Positions 36,440 to 45,538 of a stretch of 64,000 nt of DNA are shown one piece after another. The stretch is from NCBI GenBank assembly GCA_963728925.1, contig CAVSMB010000009.1, positions 1 to 64,000 on the forward strand. The letters run 5' to 3'. The stretch is from JBBPZA01 sp963728925. GTDB taxonomy: Bacteria; Actinomycetota; Thermoleophilia; Solirubrobacterales; Solirubrobacteraceae. The notes beneath the pieces were generated by a model. The model was not told where the DNA came from. It ran no database searches and was given only the letters and a program-made list of their open reading frames with translations. The translations under genes were made by a program, and so were the position numbers. Each line of letters begins with the position of its first letter. The stretch's first letter is position 1.

Positions 36440-37009
36440 TCAGGCGCCCCACGTGGCGCGCATGACCCGGAGCCAGTTCTGGTGGGCGAGGGCACGGCGC
36501 TCGCTCTCGGTCCAGCGCGCGTCGACGAGCGCGTCGAGCAGCCGAGGAAGGCCGGAAGCGTCCCCGACCGCGACCGGGACGGTCGCGCCGTCGAAGTCCG
36601 AGCCGACCGCGACGTGCTCGACGCCGATCCGTCCGGCGACGTGCTCGGCCTGGGCCACCCACCGCCCGAGCGCGACGTCGGGGTCGTCGCGGCCGTCCTC
36701 GCGCAGGTCGGAGACGCTCAGGTTGATCCCGACGACTCCGCCCGAAGAACCGACCGTGTCGATCTGGGCGTCGGTGAGGTTGCGCGCGGTCGGGATGAGC
36801 GCGTGGGCGGCGGCGTGGGTCACGACGAGGGGCGCGTCGCTCAACCGGGCCACGTCCCAGAATCCGGGCTCGTTGAGGTGCGCGCAGTCCACGAGGACGC
36901 CCAGCGCGTTGCACCGGCGCACCAGGCGGCGCCCCTCGCGGGTCACCCGCTCCAGCGCGAGCAGGGCGTCGTTGTGGCCGTCCAGGAGCAGCACGGGTAG
37001 CGCACTCAT
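36440..37009 (-). CDS. Membrane dipeptidase (M19) family protein with internal deletion
   Basis: Only 189 residues against about 350-400 for the family. The first metal site is intact (LLLDGHNDAL, His12/Asp14), but the frame then jumps directly to the second half of the enzyme (LVRRCNALGVLVDCAHLNEPGFW, VVTHAAAHAL, VGSDFDGATVP). The segment between, which in M19 enzymes holds the bridging glutamate of the two-zinc centre, is absent. The frame is preserved without stops. It is probably inactive as a dipeptidase, either a decaying gene or a re-purposed one. It lies 31 bases downstream of the lepA start-side neighbour order and 22 bases before the dehydratase genes. Confidence 0.75.
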   Translation of the reverse strand: MSALPVLLLDGHNDALLALERVTREGRRLVRRCNALGVLVDCAHLNEPGFWDVARLSDAPLVVTHAAAHALIPTARNLTDAQIDTVGSSGGVVGINLSVSDLREDGRDDPDVALGRWVAQAEHVAGRIGVEHVAVGSDFDGATVPVAVGDASGLPRLLDALVDARWTESERRALAHQNWLRVMRATWGA

Positions 37010-37040
37010 CGCCGCGAGGCGCCGCTCTCGCCGGCCGGGG

Positions 37041-38852
<1,812 letters not shown>

Positions 38853-38865
38853 GCGGCCGAACAGG

Positions 38866-39468
38866 TTAGGCGGCCAGCGCGTCCGCGACGCGAAGCCGCG
38901 CCCGGGACAGCCGGCTGGGCACTGACGCGGCCTTGATGCGCAGCGTGCGCGCCGTCTCCTCGTAGCTCAGCCCGGCGACGTCGACGGCCACGAGCACGTC
39001 GCGGAAGTCGTCGGGCAGCGCGCTGATCGCCTCGAAGAGCTCGCTGGTCTCCAGCGCCCGCTCGGGCTCGAAGGCCGGGGTCGAGGCGACCAGCTCGCGG
39101 TCCTCGGGCATCGGCGCGCTGACCGGCCGGCGCCCCTTGCTGCGCAGCTGGTTGATGAAGGTGTTGCGCAGAACGCGGAGCAGGTAGCCGAGGTCGTCCT
39201 CGCGGCGCAGGATCCTGGGACGGGCAAGGACGCGGGCGAAGGTGTCCTGGACGAGGTCCTCGGCGTCCTCGCGCGAGCCGCACATCGCCCACGCCGCGCG
39301 GTAGAGGCGGTCGACGTGGTCGCCGAGCCGCGCGGGGTCCAGCCGTCGCTCCGAACCGGCGGAGGTTGCGAGGACGGTCGATGCCGACCATAGACCGGCG
39401 GCGAGACCGGCGACGCTGGGCAGATCCACGCGGGGGTCCGGTGCGAGTGCGACGGTGACGGCGGCCAT
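38866..39468 (-). CDS. ECF-type RNA polymerase sigma factor
   Basis: A 200-residue group IV sigma factor. Region 2 reads HVDRLYRAAWAMCGSREDAEDLVQDTFARVL to YLLRVLRNTFINQLRSKGR; region 4 reads ISALPDDFRDVLVAVDVAGLSYEETARTL with the final helix VPSRLSRARLRV. Both DNA-binding regions are intact. I use the ATG at 39468, though later starts are possible because residues 1-45 lie before region 2. It is divergent from a predicted anti-sigma gene across a 123-base gap with tandem dyads. Confidence 0.88.
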   Translation of the reverse strand: MAAVTVALAPDPRVDLPSVAGLAAGLWSASTVLATSAGSERRLDPARLGDHVDRLYRAAWAMCGSREDAEDLVQDTFARVLARPRILRREDDLGYLLRVLRNTFINQLRSKGRRPVSAPMPEDRELVASTPAFEPERALETSELFEAISALPDDFRDVLVAVDVAGLSYEETARTLRIKAASVPSRLSRARLRVADALAA

Positions 39469-39521
39469 GGCGGGAAGACTCCACGACCGGCCCCTGACCG
39501 TCACTAGGGTATCCCCTGGTC

Positions 39522-39587
39522 CGGCCCCTGGTTCCCTCCCCGGGGCCCACCATTCGGCCCCTGGATCCCGCCTGGGGCCTACCATCG
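39522..39587. promoter_or_regulatory. Two tandem 33-bp dyad repeats between sigma and anti-sigma genes
   Basis: Units 39522-39554 and 39555-39587 are imperfect copies, each starting CGGCCCCTGG and ending in a CCACCAT or CTACCAT element. Each holds the same dyad, GGCCCC and GGGGCC with 13 and 12 bases between. A partial third copy of CGGCCCCTG begins at 39488, again about 34 bases away. Regular spacing in a divergent promoter suggests operator sites, possibly for auto-control of the pair. Confidence 0.5.
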
Positions 39588-39591
39588 ACTC

Positions 39592-40410
39592 GTGGCCCGC
39601 ACGGACGACCAGCTCGCAGATCTCGCCCGTCTCGCCGACGGCACGCTGCCCGCCTCGCGGCGGGAGGAGGTGATGGCCCGCGTCGCCGGCGACCCCGCGC
39701 TGCAGCGCGCGCTCGATGCCCAGACGACGATCGCGGGCGCGAGCGCGGCCGAGCACGTCCGCGCGCCCGCGCGCCTGCGCGCGGCGGTCGCGACGGGAGA
39801 ACGCGCGCGGCGCCCCGCCCGGGATTCGGGAGCGGGGGCCGCCGCAGGGGTCGCGGGCCGGCCTTCTCGTCGCGTCGGCCTTCCTCGCTGGACGCTGGCC
39901 CCCGCGCTCGGCGTGGCCGCGGCCGTCGTCCTCGCGCTCGTGCTGGTGCTCGGAGGCGGCGCGAGCGGGCCGAGCGTCGCCGACGCGGCGGCCCTGGGCA
40001 CCGAGCCGCCGACCCAGCCCGCCCCGGCGCCGCTGCCGGCCATGCCGACGCTGCTCGCCCGTCAGGTGGAAGGGGTGCCCTTCCCGAACTTCCGGGCGAA
40101 GTTCGGCTGGGGCGCGACCGGCGCGCGCGAGGACGCCCCCGACGGCCGTGACGCGAAGACGGTCTTCTACCGCCGCGGGGGCGCGCGGATCGCCTACACG
40201 ATCGTCGCGGGCCAGGCGCTGGAGAACCCCGGCGATGCACGCGTGATCCGGCGCGGCGGCGTCGAGTACCGAGCCTTCGCCTCGGGCGGGCGCACGGTCG
40301 TCACCTGGCTTCGCGGTGGCCGCACGTGCGTGCTCTCGGGCGCGGACGTCCCGGCGGCCGAGCTGCTCGCGCTCGCCTCCTGGCGCGGCAAGGGCTCGAT
40401 CCCCTTCTGA
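39592..40410 (+). CDS. Predicted membrane anti-sigma factor
   Basis: A 272-residue protein starting at GTG (VARTDDQLADLARLADGTLPASRREEVMARV), a helical N-terminus like cytoplasmic anti-sigma domains but without the zinc-binding His/Cys motif. One transmembrane helix (about 100-118, LGVAAAVVLALVLVLGGG) is followed by an outside domain ending in RTCVLSGADVPAAELLALASWRG. Topology and divergent position next to an ECF sigma gene support the role; no direct family proof is visible. Confidence 0.68.
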   Translation: MARTDDQLADLARLADGTLPASRREEVMARVAGDPALQRALDAQTTIAGASAAEHVRAPARLRAAVATGERARRPARDSGAGAAAGVAGRPSRRVGLPRWTLAPALGVAAAVVLALVLVLGGGASGPSVADAAALGTEPPTQPAPAPLPAMPTLLARQVEGVPFPNFRAKFGWGATGAREDAPDGRDAKTVFYRRGGARIAYTIVAGQALENPGDARVIRRGGVEYRAFASGGRTVVTWLRGGRTCVLSGADVPAAELLALASWRGKGSIPF

Positions 40411-40528
40411 GCCGCGGCGGGAGCCGCCGAGCCGCGCGGGGAGCCGCCCGGGCCGCCGGCCCACGCGTGGCAGAAATCGTCTGCTATCGGTCCTTGCCGC
40501 CAGACCGCCGGTACGCGACCATCCCGCC

Positions 40529-41497
40529 ATGTCCACCCGCCGGATCGTCTTCGTCGCCTTCGACGGGATGCAGGCGCTCGATCTCGTCGGGCCCGCCGAG
40601 GTCTTCTCGCTCGCCTCACGCCAGCGCGGCGGCACGCCCTACTCCATCGAGGTCGTCGCCGTCGGGATGGATCCCGTGCGCAGCTCGAGCGGGCTGGCGG
40701 TCGTCCCCCACGGGGCCCTGGCCTCGGCGAGCGGCGCGATCGACACGCTGATCGTCGTCGGCGGCGCAGGCGTTCCCCGTGCGCTCGAGGACGACGCGCT
40801 GGTCTCGTGGATCGCCCGCGCGGCGGCGCGCTCGCGCCGCGTCTCCTCGGTGTGCACCGGCGCCTTCCTGCTCGCGGCCGCGGGCCTGCTCGAGGGTCGC
40901 CGCGCCACCACCCACTGGGCGGCGTGCGACGAGCTCGCGCGCCGCCACCCGGGCGTGACCGTCGAGCGCGACCCGATCTTCGTCCGCGACGGCGCAGTCG
41001 CCACGTCGGCGGGGGTGACCGCCGGGATGGACCTCGCGCTCGTCCTGGTGGAGGAGGACCACGGCCCGGCGCTCGCGCTCGAGGTGGCGCGCTCGCTCGT
41101 GCTCTTCACGCGGCGTCCGGGCGGCCAGTCGCAGTTCAGCGTCCAGCTCTCCTCGCTGCAGGCCGAGCACGACCCGCTTCGCGAGCTGCAGGGGTGGATG
41201 GCCGACCACCTCGACGCCGACCTCACGGTTCCGGCGCTGGCCGCTCGCGCCCACATGAGCGAGCGCACCTTCGCCCGGACCTTCCGGCGCGAGACCGGGG
41301 TGACGCCCGCCGCCTACGTCGAAGAGCTCCGCGTCGAGCGCGCCCGCATGGCCCTCGAGAGCTCCTCTGCTCCCATCGACCGGATCGCCGGCGCCTGCGG
41401 GTTCGGCACCGTCGAGACCCTGCGCCGCGCCTTCCACCGGCGTCTCGGCGTCGGCCCCGCCGCCTACCGCGCCCGCTTTCGCCCGCTGGCCGCCTGA
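40529..41497 (+). CDS. GlxA-family transcriptional regulator (DJ-1/PfpI domain plus AraC HTH)
   Basis: A 322-residue protein. Residues 1-190 are a DJ-1/PfpI-like domain (FDGMQALDLVGPAEVFSLA, SSVCTGAFLLAAAGLLEGRRATTHW); residues 215-320 form an AraC double helix-turn-helix (AARAHMSERTFARTFRRETGVTPAAYVEELRVERAR and ACGFGTVETLRRAFHRRLGVGP). Such proteins act as ligand-sensing regulators. The gene is 24 bases before a stand-alone DJ-1/PfpI gene, its likely target or partner. Confidence 0.9.
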   Translation: MSTRRIVFVAFDGMQALDLVGPAEVFSLASRQRGGTPYSIEVVAVGMDPVRSSSGLAVVPHGALASASGAIDTLIVVGGAGVPRALEDDALVSWIARAAARSRRVSSVCTGAFLLAAAGLLEGRRATTHWAACDELARRHPGVTVERDPIFVRDGAVATSAGVTAGMDLALVLVEEDHGPALALEVARSLVLFTRRPGGQSQFSVQLSSLQAEHDPLRELQGWMADHLDADLTVPALAARAHMSERTFARTFRRETGVTPAAYVEELRVERARMALESSSAPIDRIAGACGFGTVETLRRAFHRRLGVGPAAYRARFRPLAA

Positions 41498-41521
41498 TCC
41501 AACCGAGAAAGGGACCCATCC

Positions 41522-42172
41522 ATGGACATCGCGATTCCCCTCTATGACGGCGTCACCGCGCTCGACGCGATCGGGCCCTACGAGGTCCTCTCGCGCGTCC
41601 CGGGCGCGACGGTCACCTTCGTGGCGGTGCAGCGCGGCCCGCTGCGCTCGGACAACGGGATGCTCGCGCTCGTCGCCGACCGCCGTCTCGACGAGCTCCC
41701 CGAGCCCGAGGTGGTCGTCGTCCCCGGCGGGCCGGCCGCGCGGCTGATGCTCGACGACGGCCCGCTGCTCGGGTGGATCCGGCGGGCGCACACGACGTCG
41801 GAGTGGACGACCTCGGTCTGCACGGGGTCGCTGCTCCTCGGCGCCGTCGGCGTACTCGAGGGCCTGGAGGCGACGAGCCACTGGACCGAGCTCGAGACCC
41901 TGCGGCGCTTCGGCGCCACCCCGGTGGAGCGGCGGGTCGTCGAGCAGGGCAAGGTCGTGACCGCGGCCGGGGTGTCGTCCGGGATCGACATGGCGCTCGC
42001 CCTCGCGGCCCGGCTCGCGTCCGACGAGGTCGCGATGGCGATCCAGCTGGCGATCGAGTACGACCCGCAGCCGCCCTTCGCTGCCGGCTCGGTCGCCCAG
42101 GCCCCGGCCGCGGTCGTCGACGCGGTCCGCGAACGGATCGCGGCGCGGGCGGCGGCGGCGGGCGCGACGTGA
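41522..42172 (+). CDS. DJ-1/PfpI family protein (isonitrile hydratase-like)
   Basis: A 216-residue single-domain protein with IPLYDGVTALDAIGPYEVLS and the conserved nucleophile Cys in TSVCTGSLLLGAVGVLEGLEATSHW, the pattern of isonitrile hydratase-type members. AAAGGGA precedes the ATG. It is probably co-transcribed with the GlxA regulator. The enzymatic reaction is not certain, since the family also includes glyoxalases and chaperones. Confidence 0.85.
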   Translation: MDIAIPLYDGVTALDAIGPYEVLSRVPGATVTFVAVQRGPLRSDNGMLALVADRRLDELPEPEVVVVPGGPAARLMLDDGPLLGWIRRAHTTSEWTTSVCTGSLLLGAVGVLEGLEATSHWTELETLRRFGATPVERRVVEQGKVVTAAGVSSGIDMALALAARLASDEVAMAIQLAIEYDPQPPFAAGSVAQAPAAVVDAVRERIAARAAAAGAT

Positions 42173-42180
42173 CCGCCCGC
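42158..42180. terminator. Short hairpin between convergent DJ-1 and murJ genes
   Basis: A perfect 7-bp GC stem (GCGGGCG and CGCCCGC) with a nine-base loop spans the DJ-1 stop and the 13-base gap to murJ. It is weak by length and has no T-run. Confidence 0.3.
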
Positions 42181-42185
42181 GGCGC

Positions 42186-43835
42186 TCAGCCGTCGTCGGG
42201 CGTGATCCGGCGCCGACGCAGGCGGCCCAGCAGGAGGTCGCGAATCTGGAAGGCCTCGGGCACCCGCATGATCAGGACAGCCGTCGCGTAGACGACGCCG
42301 CCGGCGACCAGGGCAAGCCCCACCGAGGCGCACTGCGCCGGCACCCCACGGCCCAGCAGGCCGTCCAGCCCCCGCCACACCGCGTAGGCGACGCCGGCCA
42401 GCAGCGCCGAGGCGAAGAGCATCCGCGCGCAGGCCAGTGCTGTTCGCCGGCCCTCGATCCCGTCGAGCCGGCGGCGCAGCCACCATGCCTCGCCGGCGGT
42501 CATCGCTGCGTTGCCGACCGCCGTCCCGATGACCAGCCCGGCGATGCCCAGCGGCTTGTACAGCGCGAGGCTCACGCCCACGTTGACGACCACGCTGGCG
42601 GCGGCGATCCCGGTGGCCGCCCACGGGCGCTGGAGCGCGAAGAAGGTCCGCGTCAGGAGCAGGTTGGCCCCGTTGAACGGCAGCGCGACCGCGAACCAGG
42701 CCAGCGCCTCGGCGACCGCTTCCGTCGAGCCGGGGCCGAACTCGCCGTGCTGGAAGACGAGCCGCACGATGGGGGTCGCGAGCACCGCGGTGGCCGCCGC
42801 GGACGGGATGAGCAGGAGGAGGATCTGACGTACCCCGTTGGCCATCGTGCCGCGCAGCAGCGGGAGGTCGCCGCGCACCGCCGCCCGGGCGAGAGCCGGG
42901 AAGAGCACGGTCGCCAGTGCGATGGAGAACATCCCCTGCGGGAGCTGGTAGAGGCGAAAGGCCGCGTCGATCGCACGCGGTGCCTGCTCGGAGACGAGCG
43001 ACCCGAGCACGGCGTTGACGAAGAGGTCGAAGTTGATGACTCCCAGGCTCAGGGTGACCGGCAGCATGAGGAGCAGCACCCGCTTGATGCGCGGGTCGCG
43101 CCAGTCCAGCGCGAGCGTGAAGCGGAAGCCGTAGTGGCGCAGGACCGGGAAGGCCATGAGGAACTGGACGATCGTGCCCGCGAGCACCGCGATCGCGTAG
43201 GCGTAGAGCTGATCGGCGCCGCTGAACTGCGGCCGCAACCCGACGAGCACGACGATGATCACCACGTTCCACGCCAGCGGCGCCAGCGCGGGGACCGTGA
43301 AGTGGTCGTAGGCGTTGAGGATCGCCACGCACAGGCCGTTGAGCCCGAGCAGCACCACGACCGGGAAGAGCAGCTGGGAGAGGCCGGCGGTCAGGTCCTT
43401 CAGCTCCGGCGTGAAGGCCGAGCCGGTGACCAGCGGCATGATCACCGGCGCGAGCAGGATGAACACCGCGGTGAGCGAGCCGAGGACGGCGAGGATCAGG
43501 AAGAAGAGCGTCGAGGCGAGGCGCACCGCCTCGGCGCGGCGGCGCTGCTGGAGCAGCTCGGTGAAGACCGGGACGAAGGCGGCCGTGATGGCCTGGTCGG
43601 CCACGAGCATGCGCAGCAGGTTGGGGACCTGGAAGGCGATCGTGAAGGCCGAGAAGGCGCCGCTGGTGGCGAAGTAGCTCGAGGCTAGGATCTCGCGCCC
43701 GAGGCCCGCGATCCGCGAGAGCCCCGTGGCGATCGAGAAGATGGCCGTGTTGACCGCGATCCTGCGCGTGCGCTCGGTATAGTGGGGATCACGCCGCGGC
43801 TCGTCCCGCGGCGACGCGCTGTCTATGGCCAACAT
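42186..43835 (-). CDS. murJ: Lipid II flippase MurJ
   Basis: Moves peptidoglycan precursor lipid II across the membrane. The 549-residue MOP-fold protein has many hydrophobic helices and the MurJ N-terminal block IATGLSRIAGLGREILASSYF, AFQVPNLLRMLVADQAITAAFVPVF. The only usable starts are ATG 43835 and TTG 43832; GGGAG precedes the ATG. This start lies inside rpsT on the other strand, so the two genes overlap head-to-head by 11 bases. Confidence 0.92.
   Translation of the reverse strand: MLAIDSASPRDEPRRDPHYTERTRRIAVNTAIFSIATGLSRIAGLGREILASSYFATSGAFSAFTIAFQVPNLLRMLVADQAITAAFVPVFTELLQQRRRAEAVRLASTLFFLILAVLGSLTAVFILLAPVIMPLVTGSAFTPELKDLTAGLSQLLFPVVVLLGLNGLCVAILNAYDHFTVPALAPLAWNVVIIVVLVGLRPQFSGADQLYAYAIAVLAGTIVQFLMAFPVLRHYGFRFTLALDWRDPRIKRVLLLMLPVTLSLGVINFDLFVNAVLGSLVSEQAPRAIDAAFRLYQLPQGMFSIALATVLFPALARAAVRGDLPLLRGTMANGVRQILLLLIPSAAATAVLATPIVRLVFQHGEFGPGSTEAVAEALAWFAVALPFNGANLLLTRTFFALQRPWAATGIAAASVVVNVGVSLALYKPLGIAGLVIGTAVGNAAMTAGEAWWLRRRLDGIEGRRTALACARMLFASALLAGVAYAVWRGLDGLLGRGVPAQCASVGLALVAGGVVYATAVLIMRVPEAFQIRDLLLGRLRRRRITPDDG
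43778..43783 (+). promoter_or_regulatory. Candidate -10 box for rpsT
   Basis: TATAGT lies 41 bases before the rpsT ATG, inside the murJ coding region. No -35 with normal spacing is seen. A short CCGCGG inverted repeat lies in the predicted leader. Confidence 0.35.
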
Positions 43836-44091
43836 TCACTCCCAAGAAAAGCGGATTCTGCGGGCGGAACGCGAGCGCCTCGAGAATCGCCGCTACACGT
43901 CGCGGATCAAGACCTACTTCCGCCACCTCGCGAGCTCGGTCGCCGAGGGCGACGACGAGGCCGCCGACGCGAACCTGCGCGAGCTCGTCTCGACCATCGA
44001 CAAGGCGGTCAAGCGCGGCGCGCTGCACGCGAACAACGGCGCCCGCAAGAAGGCACGCGCGACGCGCGTGCGCCGCGGCGCAGCGGTCTAG
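43825..44091 (+). CDS. rpsT: 30S ribosomal protein S20
   Basis: A primary 16S rRNA-binding protein, 88 residues: MANIHSQEKRILRAERERLENRRY, highly basic with a C-terminal KRGALHANNGARKKARATR typical of S20. The ATG has no clear ribosome site. The TAG stop overlaps the stop of the convergent cupredoxin gene within the palindrome CTAG. The rpsT-holA neighbourhood is common in bacteria. Confidence 0.95.
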   Translation: MANIHSQEKRILRAERERLENRRYTSRIKTYFRHLASSVAEGDDEAADANLRELVSTIDKAVKRGALHANNGARKKARATRVRRGAAV

Positions 44092-44471
44092 CGGACGACG
44101 ATCCGCCCCTTCATGTAAGGGTGGAAGGCGCAGTAGTAGGCGTAGGTTCCGGGCTTGCGCAGCGTGACCGTCGCGCGCTCGCCCTTGTCGATTCCGTCGG
44201 TGTCGAAGAGCCCGGCCGTCGACGTCGCCGTGTGGCTCGCGTTGTCCTCGTTGGCGAAGGTGAGCTTCGTGCCGGCCCTGACCGCCGCGGTCGTCGGAGC
44301 GAAGGCGAAGTTGCGGATCACGACGCGATCGGTGCTCGCGGCCGGCTTCGCGGAGGCCGTTGCGGGCTTCGCGGCCGGTTCGCCGGCGGAGTCCGACCCG
44401 CAGGCGACGGGGGCGGCAGCTGCGGCGATGACGGTGAGGGCCACGACCAGGCGCCCGGCGAGCTTCTTCAT
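44088..44471 (-). CDS. Cupredoxin-domain lipoprotein
   Basis: A 127-residue secreted copper protein. The lipoprotein signal ends PVAC (Cys24), followed by an Ala/Pro/Lys linker. The plastocyanin-like domain has ligands His80 (ASHTAT), Cys114, His117 and Met120 (YYCAFHPYM), a complete type 1 copper site. It probably shuttles electrons at the outer membrane face or cell surface; the redox partner is not adjacent. Confidence 0.88.
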   Translation of the reverse strand: MKKLAGRLVVALTVIAAAAAPVACGSDSAGEPAAKPATASAKPAASTDRVVIRNFAFAPTTAAVRAGTKLTFANEDNASHTATSTAGLFDTDGIDKGERATVTLRKPGTYAYYCAFHPYMKGRIVVR

Positions 44472-44505
44472 GCAAGGCCCTGCGTGGGATGCGCCGTGCG
44501 CGGAT

Positions 44506-44526
44506 CATCGCGCCCTCGGCGCGATG
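44506..44526 (-). terminator. Hairpin after holA
   Basis: A perfect 9-bp inverted repeat (CATCGCGCC and GGCGCGATG) with a three-base loop sits directly after the holA stop on the minus strand. No T-run. Confidence 0.4.
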
Positions 44527-44527
44527 C

Positions 44528-45508
44528 TCACGCCGCCGCGATCGCGATGCTCGTGATCGCCCGCAGCGCCGCCGTGTCTTCCGAAGCGACGGCGCCGCCA
44601 CCGCGCGACGCCACCTCGAGGTCGGCCATCGTCTCGACGGCCCGGCGCAGGCGGTCGCGATCGAGCTTCGCGGCGTCCTCGACGAACCGCGCCGCGGCCC
44701 GCGGGGGCATGCGCAGGCTCTTCTTGACGGCAGCCGCCGACTCCCCGGCCTCGAGGCGGCTGACGACGTCGTGCGCCTCGCGTAGGCGCGCGGTCATCCA
44801 GTAGAGGAGCCCGGGGAGCCGCTCGCCGCGCGAGCGCAACTCGAGGTAGAGGCGCGTCGCCTGCTCGCCGTCGCCCGCGACGAGCGCGTCGGCGAGGCTC
44901 CAGACCCTTCGCTCCGCGGACGCCGCGGCGAGCTCCTCGACGTCCTGGGCGCTGACGTGGGCGCCGTCGCCGAGCTCGAGCGCGAGCTTCTCGATCTCGC
45001 GGGCCAGACGTTGCTGGCGCTCGCCGACCTGGGCGACGAGCGCACTCGCCACGCCGGGCTCGAGCTCGAGTCCTGCGCGCCGTGCCTCGGCGGCCACCCA
45101 TTTGGGCAGCTCCCACGGCTTCGCGGTCGATTCCTCCGAGACGTCGCCTCCCGCGGAAGCGACGGCATCGCGCAGGGCCTTGGGGGCCTTCGCGCGGCCC
45201 TCCTCGCGGGCGAAGAAGGCCACGGTGGTGTCCGGGGGCGGCGCGGCGAGCGCCGCGACGATCGGCTCGACCTCGGAGTCCTTCCAGCGCTCGACGCCCT
45301 CGACGATCACGAAGCGCCGACCCATCGCGAAGGTCATGGCCTGCAGCGCGGCCGCCACTGCCTCGGGCGTGGCGGCCTCCCCTTCCAGGATCTCGAGCCC
45401 GCTCGCGCCGCTTTGCGCCTCGGCCACGGCCCGCAGTCGCGCGCGCCGCTCGCCGATCCGCCCGTGGTCGTCGCCGTGGATCAGGTAAGCGGGCTTGAAC
45501 GTCGGCAC
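44528..45508 (-). CDS. holA: DNA polymerase III subunit delta
   Basis: Clamp-loader subunit that opens the sliding clamp. The 326-residue protein shows the N-terminal PAYLIHGDDHGRIGERRARLRA, AMGRRFVIVEGVERWKDSE, central KWVAAEARRAGLELEPGVASALVAQVGERQQRLAREIEKL and C-terminal LYWMTARLREAHDV blocks of HolA. It follows comEC after 30 bases, the order seen in many actinobacteria. Confidence 0.9.
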   Translation of the reverse strand: MPTFKPAYLIHGDDHGRIGERRARLRAVAEAQSGASGLEILEGEAATPEAVAAALQAMTFAMGRRFVIVEGVERWKDSEVEPIVAALAAPPPDTTVAFFAREEGRAKAPKALRDAVASAGGDVSEESTAKPWELPKWVAAEARRAGLELEPGVASALVAQVGERQQRLAREIEKLALELGDGAHVSAQDVEELAAASAERRVWSLADALVAGDGEQATRLYLELRSRGERLPGLLYWMTARLREAHDVVSRLEAGESAAAVKKSLRMPPRAAARFVEDAAKLDRDRLRRAVETMADLEVASRGGGAVASEDTAALRAITSIAIAAA

Positions 45509-45538
45509 GCGGAGCGAGTCTAGAGGGCGGGTGCGCCG

